From contig JAEEMG010000076.1 of assembly GCA_016283095.1 (NCBI GenBank), positions 1-64,000 of the forward strand: a DNA stretch of 64,000 nt, given 5' to 3'. Positions 54,601 through 63,500 of this stretch are shown here, one piece after another. Made by a program: the position numbers and the translations under genes. Source of the stretch: Paludibacteraceae bacterium. GTDB taxonomy: Bacteria; Bacteroidota; Bacteroidia; Bacteroidales; Paludibacteraceae. Positions within the stretch are counted from its first letter, which is position 1, and every line of letters begins with the position of its first letter. Under the pieces are notes generated by a model. It was not told the DNA's origin, did not search any database, and saw only the letters and a program-made list of their open reading frames with translations.

Positions 54601-57600
54601 TCCTTGTCCGACGGTATAGATCCGCTCTTGAACACCTCCTCACAGATCTCTATCTTCTTCACAATCGGCGCTGGAGTGGAACTGATTATGATATCAACTC
54701 TCTCCGGTTCGCTCTGGCATGTGAGTCCGTCCGCTGTCGTCACCTCCCATCTCACCCAGCGCTCCTGTTTCTCTACATACTCAGTATTTCCCGTATTATA
54801 TTCTGGCTTTGACGATATTGTCGATCCCTTGACATACACACCTGTCTCGCTTCTCGACCACAAAAGTGTCTGGCCTGGGACATCGTCTATCGCATCCGGA
54901 CTCTTTACCAAGATGTCCACGAATTCCTTCGTGTCTTTCGCCTCACTCTTCACGTAGCTCACCGAGTGGTTCACCTTTGGCTTCTCGACTGCCACTACGT
55001 CTACCGTGATGTCTATGCTTGGACCCTTGCACTCCTTCTTGGATTCTGGGGTCGTGAACTTCTGGTATGCCTTGTACTCGTATGTCTGGGATGAGGACAT
55101 CTTCGTGTTTGGTGTGAATGTAGACGCCTCACTTGTTCCTGACACGAACACTATCTCGTCTGCATAGTAGTAGTTTTTCTCATCCTTCACAATATCCGCC
55201 TTCAGCTCCTCCGCCTCGTCGTTAGCGCAGTACTCATGCTTGCTGGCATCAACTGGTTCCTTGACATCGTACACTGTGACCTTGAACTCTGCAACCTCAC
55301 TCTGGGCGTATGGTGCTGTAGTTGCTCGCTGGGCGACATACAGTGTGTACTGGCCAGGTGTTGTGACGTCCACAATATTTGTTGGTGCCGATGACAACGT
55401 CTTGCCGACCGTATCCTTAGCGTCCTCGAACCAGATCAGCTCATAGCCAGCGTCTGTGCTCACAATGCCTTCCATTGCGTCATATGTGCCGTCCTTGCAT
55501 AGGTCGATGTCCTTGACTGCTGGCTTTGGCGCCGCCAAAACCTCTACCACCACCTTGGCTTTCTTGCTGATGCATTCACCTTCCTTGTAGGCGATATAGA
55601 ACACGTATGGCGATGTAGTCGCTACTGATCTATCTATCTCAAATGCAGTTAGGCTTGCTTTTGATTTTGGATCATCTTCTGACTTGAACCATACAAGATC
55701 ATATGAAGCATCCAATGTCTGGGCGAATTTCGCCGGTGTCAGCATTTCATGGCTGTCGCCGTTTATAGTGTACTGGAGCGACTCATCCTTTGGTGCCTCT
55801 GGGATAGGATAGACTATAACCTCATAGTTTTTGACCTCTCCCTTACATCCTGTCTTGTTGTCCACTACCTGGTAGCTGAACATGCCTCCGTCGGCTGACT
55901 CCAAGCCCTCAAAGAATTTCTCGTCCTTGTTGTCTCCCAACGGTGAGCCTGACAATGTGTCGGCTCCCTTCCACCAGTGGATTGTATAGTCTGATGCTGT
56001 TCCCTTTGTCAGCGTCATGTCAACAAGGTCTTTGCCCTCACCTTCACAGAATTCAGTCTGTGGATTTCGGAACTCTGCGTCAGGAACCTCATTGAATCTA
56101 ATATAAACAGTATCTGCCGTCTTACATTTACCATCAAGATACAAAGCATCTACAGCATAAAGAACAACTGGCATTTCTGAGCCGCCTAGAGAAGCATCAT
56201 CATAGCTGACAACTTTTGGAGAAACAACATCTTTCAAAACGCTCTTTGCTCCAAGCATATCACCTGGCTTTTCTGTCTCAAACCACTTGATAGCAAATCC
56301 CTCAAAATCAGCTGATGCCCAGTCTGCTTCATCTGGTGTAATATCCGCTGCCTGAGAAAGTGTTACACTTTCACCATAACACAACTCAATCACATCCTTT
56401 TTATTCTTCTTATCAGAAGCTTTTTTATCAGACTTGATCTTGATCTTATCCAATGGCTCTGTACAAGCGTCACATTTTATAGTGACTTCAATTGGATCAG
56501 AAACAGTATAAGAAGCACATGCCTCATCTGGATTATAAGCAAAATTCAAGCCATGTGCATTCAAAGTTTCATCAGAACCTAGGACAACACGGAAATAAAT
56601 TTTTTCATCCGGATCCTTACCAACAAAAAGTTCAGTCAATTTGTCATAAGTAATCTTATCTGTAATATCACTTCCTGGTATTGGTTTCCATGACTTCTTA
56701 TCAAACTTCTTTGAAGAAGGATCATCAAATGTATACTGATAAATATATCTTGCAACATAATCACCTGCAGTATTCTTATAATAGTTCTTTATCATAGAAG
56801 TCTCTTCTACATAAAGCTGAATATCATCTCCAACACAAGAAGCAGTATCTTCTACTGTCCAACCTTCATCAAAGAACAATTTCACACTTGGTGGTGTACA
56901 TGTCCATATCTGAATATCATCCAATAGCAAGTCGTTACCTTCTTTATTCTGTGCATCACCACCCGCTTCTGAAATAATCTCAAACTTCAAACTTGGACTA
57001 TCACCAGTCAATTCAATTGAGGCAGAAACCTCCTCCCATGCAGTTTCTACATCATATTTTGTATCACTGTGTACAGCCATTCGTTCTACAGCGTCAGTTG
57101 TATGTGACGTTCCTGTATTCAAATCAGTAACACGAATCTTTACTTTTACCGGATAATCGGAAGCTGACCAGTTACTGATATAACATTTTACAGTCAAATT
57201 CTTATCACAAAGACCATTTATCTCTCGACTATAGATGATTGCGTCCGGATCATTACCACAATTTAGGAACAACATTGCTCCATAACCAGCAGGTGCATTA
57301 ATAGAAGATGCAGTATGGTCTGGCACATATCCATTTGGAGTCTGATAAGTGTTTGTTCCACTACCCATAGACGCTGACGCTGGATACTTTCCGTAGAAAG
57401 TCTGAGCCTGCCATCCCCACTTCGTTCCATCTGGATCATTACTGTTAGTTACATTAGCTGCAACAGAATATGTTCCTTCTCCATCTGGAGTTGATGTATA
57501 ACTAGCACCAGGAATAGAATAAGGCAATTCATACGTCCATCCATCCGCAGCTGTTTTATCTACTTTTACAGGGTTATTAATATCTGTGTAATCCCATACC

Positions 57601-58754
57601 CAATAACTTCCTTTTTTTGTAAATGTACCAAAATCATCCTGCCATATCAACTTCTCATCTGCAGGCAAACCATTGTCGCCAGTACAACAATGCTTATCCA
57701 TAAACTTTATCGTATTGGACTTAACCTTATCACCTGCAGCAGTTTTTACTTCACAATAAAATGTGTACTCTTGACCTTCTACACTTCCTGTCGTATGTGT
57801 ATATGATGGTCCTGTCGCACCTGTAATAGCCTTACCATCTTTATACCACTGATATGTACAATTTAAGAATGTATTAATCAATTTGAATGTGGCATTCTTA
57901 CCACCGACACATTCAGATGTCTTACCCATAATTTTAGGGTCCAACTCGGCATATACCTTAATACTCTTGATTTTCACAGCAGCATATGGACCTGATTGAG
58001 TCATATATATATTGACATCCAACGTTTCATTTGCAATCGGACCTTGACGATTATCAGCATTAAGTGGAGAATTTATTGTCGAAACTTCACAATCTCCTGC
58101 AGTCATCGGAACTCCAGCATCTACACCATCAGGGACAGAGTTGTTTGTACCAATTTTTAATCTTGCATTATAAGAACTTGACAAATATGGTCCTTTATTT
58201 TTTTGAGATGTAGTATTAAGTTTACTTTGCTGATTCAAGTAATCTTTATTCAATGGATTACAATATTCTACAACAACTCTATACTTACCTCCATTCTTCA
58301 ATCCTCTAACACGATAGTTAAGCAAAAGAGTATTGGCTGTTATTCCTTTGTCTCCAGAACTAAATACAATACCCCACTCTCCTTTAGCATCATCCATTCT
58401 TAACGAATCAAGCTGACGGGAATTATATGAAATACCATAGTACCTTCCACTTAAAAAAGTACCTTCAGCAGTACCACCTTTACCTTGATCCAAAGAAGAA
58501 GCTGCATTAGGTGGCAACTTATAACCTCCTTTTGTAGCATCAATTGCAGGCAGAATAACTCCATCAAAATCATTTATGTAAGTTGTGGAGCTATAAAAAC
58601 TATCTTCAGCACCTGCAATAGAAAAATCAGTGCTAGATACAAGGACTAAATTATCCGTAGCACCTCCTCCAGGCCATTGTGCATAAGCATTGGAGCTACC
58701 CAACAACAGCCCAATAAGGAATAGACAATAAGTTAAAAAACGTTGTGTTTTCAT
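51618..58754 (-). CDS. Giant secreted T9SS (type B) protein with Ig-like repeats
   Basis: 2378 aa. Signal peptide MKTQRFLTYCLFLIGLLLGS cut after AYA. About ten Ig-like segments are marked by a W-F/Y core: YQWYKDGKAI near 305, IKWFETEKPG near 823, IHWWKGAD near 925, LVWFKSEDD near 1021, LIWFEDAKD near 1108, LVWFDDKD near 1410, VEWFKSQD near 1725, REWYKDGN near 1808, IEWFDEDK near 2083. The final 85 residues are a CHU_C sorting domain (FSPNGDGDSEHW, IYDRWGKKL, GWDGSYNG, TDYWYECI). Likely a cell-surface adhesin or matrix protein exported by the type IX system. Base composition changes at about 56.1 kb (residue 885). Confidence 0.9.
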   Translation of the reverse strand: MKTQRFLTYCLFLIGLLLGSSNAYAQWPGGGATDNLVLVSSTDFSIAGAEDSFYSSTTYINDFDGVILPAIDATKGGYKLPPNAASSLDQGKGGTAEGTFLSGRYYGISYNSRQLDSLRMDDAKGEWGIVFSSGDKGITANTLLLNYRVRGLKNGGKYRVVVEYCNPLNKDYLNQQSKLNTTSQKNKGPYLSSSYNARLKIGTNNSVPDGVDAGVPMTAGDCEVSTINSPLNADNRQGPIANETLDVNIYMTQSGPYAAVKIKSIKVYAELDPKIMGKTSECVGGKNATFKLINTFLNCTYQWYKDGKAITGATGPSYTHTTGSVEGQEYTFYCEVKTAAGDKVKSNTIKFMDKHCCTGDNGLPADEKLIWQDDFGTFTKKGSYWVWDYTDINNPVKVDKTAADGWTYELPYSIPGASYTSTPDGEGTYSVAANVTNSNDPDGTKWGWQAQTFYGKYPASASMGSGTNTYQTPNGYVPDHTASSINAPAGYGAMLFLNCGNDPDAIIYSREINGLCDKNLTVKCYISNWSASDYPVKVKIRVTDLNTGTSHTTDAVERMAVHSDTKYDVETAWEEVSASIELTGDSPSLKFEIISEAGGDAQNKEGNDLLLDDIQIWTCTPPSVKLFFDEGWTVEDTASCVGDDIQLYVEETSMIKNYYKNTAGDYVARYIYQYTFDDPSSKKFDKKSWKPIPGSDITDKITYDKLTELFVGKDPDEKIYFRVVLGSDETLNAHGLNFAYNPDEACASYTVSDPIEVTIKCDACTEPLDKIKIKSDKKASDKKNKKDVIELCYGESVTLSQAADITPDEADWASADFEGFAIKWFETEKPGDMLGAKSVLKDVVSPKVVSYDDASLGGSEMPVVLYAVDALYLDGKCKTADTVYIRFNEVPDAEFRNPQTEFCEGEGKDLVDMTLTKGTASDYTIHWWKGADTLSGSPLGDNKDEKFFEGLESADGGMFSYQVVDNKTGCKGEVKNYEVIVYPIPEAPKDESLQYTINGDSHEMLTPAKFAQTLDASYDLVWFKSEDDPKSKASLTAFEIDRSVATTSPYVFYIAYKEGECISKKAKVVVEVLAAPKPAVKDIDLCKDGTYDAMEGIVSTDAGYELIWFEDAKDTVGKTLSSAPTNIVDVTTPGQYTLYVAQRATTAPYAQSEVAEFKVTVYDVKEPVDASKHEYCANDEAEELKADIVKDEKNYYYADEIVFVSGTSEASTFTPNTKMSSSQTYEYKAYQKFTTPESKKECKGPSIDITVDVVAVEKPKVNHSVSYVKSEAKDTKEFVDILVKSPDAIDDVPGQTLLWSRSETGVYVKGSTISSKPEYNTGNTEYVEKQERWVRWEVTTADGLTCQSEPERVDIIISSTPAPIVKKIEICEEVFKSGSIPSDKEPSDNASVNDNGGSLPNSSSYELVWFDDKDVAEDAMTNSSSLAKGKKTAPALQEVFDGVNMSDETVSEWSKSLYVVQSYDDGANVTTSPASEMKLVVNATPKLQQLAHDPVCDGPVNLTDNKYWNVSNGVTVSARYSYGGSDMTQNASSLTEAGEYTVEATSSLGCKSDPLTLQLDIRKLKISMDPKSETCPGDNVEQEVAIDFSYNKNGVEGKAGKVSLSWTSEEKTSDNPTQKGTVSSPDDVNFMYTSGNFEGKAGDTHTITVTMTDGYCIATAKQTVEIGNGPAGGTYSWTETGNESTENGKNIPLSDSNKEKIEIYACGDAVTVDFSKVTMDSGSKVEWFKSQDYTSTPAKTGTTPTFSKNDYGKYYVRYMNNCYAYATVSIIDASVTINTMSDGSVVKCEDDEYKITIDVESKAGKATREWYKDGNLYANNSDGLSFSPLKKKDEGSYRVEYRYGGCRAELDVVDLKVKEYVKVDVDDYEMYDGKKSYIIIAGENATAPFKFSVPSEASDIAALTPTKTEKTSRNEGSLSSGNVSFDVTAVDEDHIVNVKFESDDYCMGEVDFQVLRDAKLVLKANLDTAMCLNEEKPFTIDTIGTGAFRRPGAELKITATPERGTETQEKGFGVVSDTLKKNISPRETTTYKVSFTYGGQHLDTTIKVTVYNFKVEPINQIICSGEEVELKATVSPAGSKIEWFDEDKTTSLGDNPGMLSPVFDGPVSAQKSQHKYWARPYSDLVTCTSSGMTPLLVDVYRPLEGDIEDQTICEGDNVRVDAGSYGATTYIWIIDGDSIKGSRYYQDTPSETTVYKVHMTRGNVCKADDEATVTVTTKPVIASIDSVGYRDVDIVMDPMFGTPAFRYSIDGGEWTENTHLTGLKYTTHIITVEDANGCVLKDTFVVKDPELVFPIHFSPNGDGDSEHWTVPGINETYPEAEFTIYDRWGKKLVVFKGEDDGWDGSYNGVDMPSTDYWYECIIREIDKVYTGHFTLIRR

Positions 58755-58835
58755 AATATAATAACCCTATTAAATTTCAAAACATTAAATAAATTAGTCA
58801 TCACTATTATTATACATTTATACAAAATGTGAAAG

Positions 58836-58843
58836 CAAATATA
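58836..58843 (-). promoter_or_regulatory. -7 element of the second giant T9SS gene
   Basis: Minus strand TATATTTG, followed by a predicted leader of about 75 nt, similar to that of the first giant gene. No TTG at the usual spacing. Confidence 0.5.
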
Positions 58844-59058
58844 TAAAAAAAAAGACAAAAAAGAGTTTTTTTGAAAAAAATCATCCCTATAACATAGTTT
58901 TTTATAATGCAGATGAAAACATCAACACTTAATTTTACAAATAATTGTTTAATGTCTTCAGATATTTGTAAATATTCATTTCAATAATAAAAAAGCAATA
59001 CCTTAATTGAAAACACAAAATAAAATCACAAAAATTTTCAAAAAAGAAAAAAAAATCA

Positions 59059-59066
59059 CATATTTG
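59059..59066 (+). promoter_or_regulatory. Near-consensus -7 element of the winged-helix gene
   Basis: CATATTTG on the plus strand, one mismatch to TAnnTTTG. The predicted start near 59073 makes the ATG at 59079 almost leaderless and favours the ATG at 59103. Confidence 0.4.
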
Positions 59067-59102
59067 CGATATAAATAAATGCAAATTAAATCTATAGAGA
59101 GT

Positions 59103-59330
59103 ATGGAGAGCAAATTAATTGGAGTAATCGGAGAAAATGCCGGTGTAGTTTGGAGATTTTTGAACGCATCTTCAAGTGAAAAATTCTCTTTCGAACAGCT
59201 GAAAAAGGGAACTAAGCTAAAAAATGACGAATTATATGCTGCAATCGGCTGGTTAGCAAGAGAAAACAAAATCCAAATCGAAGAAAATGGTTCGAAAGCA
59301 TCCTATAGTGCAATTGAATTCTACTTCTAA
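59103..59330 (+). CDS. Winged helix-turn-helix protein (DUF2582-like)
   Basis: 75 aa from the ATG at 59103 (83 aa if the ATG at 59079 is used). IGENAGVVWRFLNA, FEQLKKGTKLKNDELYAAIG and WLARENKIQIEE match the small stand-alone winged-helix family DUF2582 (PF10771), common in Bacteroidota. It may bind DNA or act in protein contacts; targets are unknown. Divergent from the giant T9SS gene and ended by its own terminator. Confidence 0.87.
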   Translation: MESKLIGVIGENAGVVWRFLNASSSEKFSFEQLKKGTKLKNDELYAAIGWLARENKIQIEENGSKASYSAIEFYF

Positions 59331-59338
59331 GAAAGAAA

Positions 59339-59371
59339 AAGCGATTGGCTCTCCAATCGCTTTTATTTTTT
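59339..59371 (+). terminator. Terminator of the winged-helix gene
   Basis: AAGCGATTGG-CTCT-CCAATCGCTT followed by TTATTTTTT, 8 bp after the stop. Confidence 0.88.
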
Positions 59372-59417
59372 ATTAATCAAAAATAGAATCACAAGAAAAT
59401 CGATCCGCCTATGCGAA

Positions 59418-60518
59418 TTAATAATTATGACATGGAATGAAATCAAATATCTCATTCTCGTCGATCTTCTTTATTGTTTCCACTAACAAAGATATAATTG
59501 CATCTACATCACGTAGATCACATACTTCTACAGGTGTATGCATATAACGATTTGGTATTGAAATCAATGCCGTGGCTACACCCTCCCTCGTTAGTTGTAT
59601 TTTGCATGTATCCGTTCCTCCTGTAGCAGAGGAATTAGTCACATTTTGATATGCAATACCTTTTTCTATCGCAGTATCTTGCAACAAATGAACCAAAGCG
59701 ACATTGTTGTCTGCACAATGACGAATCACAGCACCGTCACCTAACTTACAAGTGCCATATTTGATAGCAGAACAATCAGGGACGTCTGTAGCAAAACCAA
59801 CATCTAAAGCAAATCCAACCTGAGGATTAATTTTATATGCACTTGTCACAGCTCCGCGACATCCCACTTCCTCTTGCGATGAAGCCACTCCATATACTCC
59901 TATTTTCAAATCTTCCTTAGAAAGACGACGGATTACCTCAGCCACAATAAAAGCTCCTATTTTATCATCCAAACCCTTGCTCGAAATCCTGTGTTTGCCA
60001 ATAAAAGAGACATTGGAAACAACAGCAACAGGATCTCCAATCTGGACCATCTCTTTTGCCTCTTCCGCACTTTCAGCACCTATATCAACCCAAAGTTTAT
60101 CTAGGTCCAATGCTTTAACTCGTTCATCTGCAGTTTGTAAATGAATAGGTTTTTTCCCAATTACACCCCTAACTTTGTTGCCACGTGATAAAATCACAAC
60201 TTCTGTACCTGGAACTGTCAACAAATCGATGCCACCATGCTTGCGTACATAGATGAATCCATTGTCATCTATATGCATCACCTGAAAACCTATTTCATCT
60301 ATATGTCCGCATAACATAACCTTGAAATCAGCATCAGGATTAATCACACCATAAGAATTGCATAAAACATCACCGTCTACAACGGCAAACTGATGAACAT
60401 AATCCATCCAACAATGAGCAGCCTCCATCTCATATCCAGAAGGAGAATAAGAAGAGAGAAGATTTTCCAAGAATCCTACACTACTCTCGTCTATGTTTTT
60501 ATAATCCGATAAATCCAT
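59418..60518 (-). CDS. M42-family aminopeptidase
   Basis: 366 aa. Co-catalytic metallopeptidase of the M42 (FrvX/TET-like) family: GHIDEIGFQV (metal His and Asp), LDDKIGAFI, SSQEEVGCRGA (catalytic Glu pair), LDVGFATDVPD and RYMHTPVEVCD (last His ligand). Cytosolic, forms large peptide-trimming shells in characterised members. The frame opens at 60566, but the -7 element at 60537-60544 lies inside that extension, so the ATG at 60518 is used. Confidence 0.94.
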   Translation of the reverse strand: MDLSDYKNIDESSVGFLENLLSSYSPSGYEMEAAHCWMDYVHQFAVVDGDVLCNSYGVINPDADFKVMLCGHIDEIGFQVMHIDDNGFIYVRKHGGIDLLTVPGTEVVILSRGNKVRGVIGKKPIHLQTADERVKALDLDKLWVDIGAESAEEAKEMVQIGDPVAVVSNVSFIGKHRISSKGLDDKIGAFIVAEVIRRLSKEDLKIGVYGVASSQEEVGCRGAVTSAYKINPQVGFALDVGFATDVPDCSAIKYGTCKLGDGAVIRHCADNNVALVHLLQDTAIEKGIAYQNVTNSSATGGTDTCKIQLTREGVATALISIPNRYMHTPVEVCDLRDVDAIISLLVETIKKIDENEIFDFIPCHNY

Positions 60519-60536
60519 AATTTTAAATTTACGACG

Positions 60537-60544
60537 CAAAGTTA
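60537..60544 (-). promoter_or_regulatory. -7 element of the M42 peptidase gene
   Basis: Minus strand TAACTTTG, 19 bp before the ATG at 60518; no clear -33 box. It decides the start of the gene. Confidence 0.6.
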
Positions 60545-60691
60545 ATAAAAATTCTTTGCTGTCCATTATACTTCGAATACAACTTCATCGATGAACAATA
60601 TGTTTGACCAGCCTTTATAGATGTCTTCCTATGATTTTTATGGCGGCTGTCAATATGAATGAATTATTATGAGTAGAAGACATATCATACG

Positions 60692-60727
60692 AAATAAAAA
60701 AAGCGATGTTCAAAAGAACATCGCTTT
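60692..60727 (-). terminator. Terminator of the PorP/SprF gene
   Basis: Minus strand AAAGCGATGTTC-TTTT-GAACATCGCTTT, a perfect 12-bp stem continuing into a T run, 24 bp after the stop. Confidence 0.92.
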
Positions 60728-60750
60728 CATTTCCTATTTATAAATTCCTA

Positions 60751-61839
60751 TTATCTACAGAAATGCTGAGTCTTACAGAATGAGTAACTTAACATCAACT
60801 CATGATCTCCCTTGTTAAACTTGTTCACACCAGTCAAACCTAAACCATAAGTATAACCGATATTGAATTTTTTAATTCTAATTCCTCCCATAGGTCTCAA
60901 ACACAATGGTGCAGGTTTAACATCTGATCCATCAATATTTTTACCGCTATCAAGAGAATGGCGATACAAAAGTTCAACCCAATATCCAAAATCCTTACCA
61001 GGCACATCCTGCATAAACTTCAAATGGATATCCAACTGACGCTCTGATCCCTTTTCTACCTTTTCTGTAGTTTGAGTAGACTCGCCAACCGCCTCATCAT
61101 CATTACGATCTATGTTAAACTTGAACATAGCTCCAGGCTCAAACTGCATTCCATCGCCTAACTGGAAGTCATAACCCAAGAAGATAAATGGATTAATAGG
61201 ACGAATAGGCTCAGTCTTTCCTAACTGCTCCAACTTTGTCGGAACCAAATTAGCAATAGTCAAACCAGCAAAGAAATTATCAAACAAGAAATACGTACCG
61301 AAAGTTGCATTGAAATAATAGCCTTTATTTTCTCCACCATTATCAATTACAATATCCGTCGATTGCTGTTGAAACAATTCACTTTCATATCCATAGCCGT
61401 TAACGACACAAGCAAGAGCGAAAGACAACTGTCTTGTAATATCTCTCTGCTTCATCATATAGCCACGAGTACTGCTTCCTGACAAAGGTATATGATAACC
61501 TAATGATACCTGTCCACCTCTTCTTAAAGAGTTTCCATTCTTATCTACATATGCATATGCACCTATTCCAAGACGCTCCAATCCGCCACGTAATCGAGTA
61601 CGAAAACTTAACGTTGTAAAACGCGGAGTCTCTACCTTATTATCTTTACCCTCCATTCCGGTCCATCCCATAAAGCCTGTCCACATGAAATGGGTACAAC
61701 GCTCAGCTCCAGCAACCGCAGGGTTTACTAGATAGTAATTGTAATAGTACTGATTATAGACGATTTCCTCTTGCGCCTTTAGTCCCGTCTGAGATAGCAA
61801 GACCATCGTCAATGCTACTAAAATGTGTTTTATCTTCAT
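60751..61839 (-). CDS. PorP/SprF-family T9SS-associated outer-membrane protein
   Basis: 362 aa with a signal peptide cut after LKA. The start of the mature protein, YNQYYYNYYLVNPAVAGA, is the PorP/SprF hallmark; the rest is beta-strand-rich, ending in a family-typical strand with YGLGLTGVN and SYSFCK. Family members are outer-membrane partners needed for secretion or attachment of specific T9SS cargo (SprF for SprB). With a giant CHU_C protein 2 kb downstream it may serve that protein or the one at 15460-22518; this pairing is inference. Confidence 0.93.
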   Translation of the reverse strand: MKIKHILVALTMVLLSQTGLKAQEEIVYNQYYYNYYLVNPAVAGAERCTHFMWTGFMGWTGMEGKDNKVETPRFTTLSFRTRLRGGLERLGIGAYAYVDKNGNSLRRGGQVSLGYHIPLSGSSTRGYMMKQRDITRQLSFALACVVNGYGYESELFQQQSTDIVIDNGGENKGYYFNATFGTYFLFDNFFAGLTIANLVPTKLEQLGKTEPIRPINPFIFLGYDFQLGDGMQFEPGAMFKFNIDRNDDEAVGESTQTTEKVEKGSERQLDIHLKFMQDVPGKDFGYWVELLYRHSLDSGKNIDGSDVKPAPLCLRPMGGIRIKKFNIGYTYGLGLTGVNKFNKGDHELMLSYSFCKTQHFCR

Positions 61840-61918
61840 TTTTCAACTATTTTGCAACAGTTCTTAAATAATGGTAATTAGAAATAGGTTTTATCCTAAT
61901 TCATTTATTAACGTTTGG

Positions 61919-61949
61919 CAAATATAAATAAGTTTAACAAAACGTGCAA
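61919..61949 (-). promoter_or_regulatory. Promoter of the PorP/SprF gene
   Basis: Minus strand -33 TTG (61947-61949), 20-bp spacer, -7 TATATTTG (61919-61926); leader of about 70 nt. Confidence 0.7.
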
Positions 61950-61980
61950 TACTTTTTTGCTTTTCTTTTCTAATTTCTTG

Positions 61981-63369
61981 TTAATATGCAGCTTTATCTC
62001 CTTTTATCATATTAAAAACAGTTTGAAATATGATTCTTACATCTAACCAAAAGCTCCAGTTTTCTATATACCACACGTCCTGTTTCACTCGACCGATCAT
62101 CTGACTTATATCAGAAGTTTCTCCCCTGAATCCAGTCACTTGAGCCCATCCTGTAATTCCAGGTTTAGCCAAATGACGTACCATATATTCATCGATCAGT
62201 TTAGAATATTGTTCTGTTTGGCTTACCATATGCGGACGTGGTCCGACGACTGACATATCACCTAATAAAACATTAACAAACTGAGGCATTTCATCCAAAT
62301 TTGTTTTCCTCAACACAGCACCAACCTTGGTAATACGGGAATCTCCTTTTGTCGCTTGTAGCCTATCGGCCTCTTTATTGACCTTCATTGTACGAAACTT
62401 CAAGCAATAAAATTCCCTTCCATTTTTTCCTGTTCTCTTCTGCTTAAAAAACACAGGACCAGGTGATGACAACTTGACTGCTATTGCAAGAATCACATAC
62501 ACTGGTGAAAAAAGCAAAAGTACAAACAATGAAAATACGATATCGAATAAACGTTTTCCTGTTCTATTCCAAGGCTCTTCCAATGGTTCGTCACGGAATA
62601 AAATCATAGGAATATTAGCCACATTTATCAAAGATACTCCTTTCTTTATATATCTTTGGAAATCTGGCACAATCAGACTCTTTACGAAACAACGCTCTGC
62701 CTCTTTCAAAATATTCAGCGACTTATTATCGTCACTTGCAGGCAAAGCACTGATAACTTCATTCACATCACCAGATTTTATCAATTCAAGAGCATCAGCC
62801 AATGAACCTTTCACAAGATTGGCGTCTACTTTATAATCTGAAGGATCCCTATCATCATATATTCCAAGCACATCATACCCTTGGATTCTACTTGTTTTCA
62901 ACTCGTCATATACCTGGGAAGCCACTTGACCGGTACCCAAAATAATTACTTTACTGCAATTCTTTGGTAAATGCCGCCAGTATCTATAAACATTTCTTGC
63001 CACAAATCTCCATAAAAACACCACTCCAAAAAGAGTAGTAAAGAATAATGCAAAAAATCTTATGGAAAATTTGATGTCAGCAAGTATGAATGCGACTATC
63101 AGTATCAAAGAGAACAAGAAGATTGTGCGAAACACTTTCGACATGATTCCTTCAATCACCGCCGTCGGCTGATCAAATATTGTTCCATGCTGCGAAAACG
63201 AAACTGCATAAGCTAATGTTGCTAACGCATGCAACATATCTCGCGACAAATACGGATCAACATTATATCCAAAAAAATGAAGCAATATCGCAAGAAGCAG
63301 ATTCAACAATAGCATCTCTGCAATAAATACTACACCTTTGAAAAAGATATTTTCGTAATTAACAAACAT
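61981..63369 (-). CDS. WcaJ-type undecaprenyl-phosphate sugar phosphotransferase
   Basis: 462 aa. Four N-terminal membrane helices, a Rossmann-like CoA_binding_3 region (VIILGTGQVASQVYDEL, near residue 140), a fifth hydrophobic segment (about 270-290) and the catalytic bacterial sugar transferase domain: KQKRTGKNGREFYCLKFRTM, LRKTNLDEMPQFVNVL and MSVVGPRPH. It transfers a sugar phosphate (often glucose-1-P) to undecaprenyl phosphate to start an exopolysaccharide or capsule unit. No glycosyltransferase cluster is next to it within the window. Confidence 0.94.
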   Translation of the reverse strand: MFVNYENIFFKGVVFIAEMLLLNLLLAILLHFFGYNVDPYLSRDMLHALATLAYAVSFSQHGTIFDQPTAVIEGIMSKVFRTIFLFSLILIVAFILADIKFSIRFFALFFTTLFGVVFLWRFVARNVYRYWRHLPKNCSKVIILGTGQVASQVYDELKTSRIQGYDVLGIYDDRDPSDYKVDANLVKGSLADALELIKSGDVNEVISALPASDDNKSLNILKEAERCFVKSLIVPDFQRYIKKGVSLINVANIPMILFRDEPLEEPWNRTGKRLFDIVFSLFVLLLFSPVYVILAIAVKLSSPGPVFFKQKRTGKNGREFYCLKFRTMKVNKEADRLQATKGDSRITKVGAVLRKTNLDEMPQFVNVLLGDMSVVGPRPHMVSQTEQYSKLIDEYMVRHLAKPGITGWAQVTGFRGETSDISQMIGRVKQDVWYIENWSFWLDVRIIFQTVFNMIKGDKAAY

Positions 63370-63440
63370 ATTTTATCTGTAAATTAACCACTTACATTTT
63401 ATTTCTCACCAATCTGCTCTTTTTCAAGTACAGATTAAAA

Positions 63441-63469
63441 CAAAGATAGTGAGTTTTGACGATAAACAA
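63441..63469 (-). promoter_or_regulatory. Promoter of the WcaJ-type gene
   Basis: Minus strand -33 TTG (63467-63469), 18-bp spacer, -7 TATCTTTG (63441-63448); leader of about 65 nt. Confidence 0.6.
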
Positions 63470-63500
63470 GCAAACAACTCTAAAAAAATGTTAAAATTAT

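Larger units (their letters stand above)
58755..59102. other. AT-rich divergent intergenic region
   Basis: No gene seen. It holds the -7 element of the giant gene (58836-58843) and that of the divergent winged-helix gene (59059-59066). The middle consists of A and T runs. Confidence 0.6.

Noticed and set aside
53639-54957. Plus-strand frames of 75-188 codons opposite the second giant gene
   Set aside because: Ser/Val-rich antisense frames created by the higher GC of this segment; no promoter or domain.
59003-59269. 88-codon minus-strand frame
   Set aside because: Antisense to the well-supported winged-helix gene at 59103-59330.
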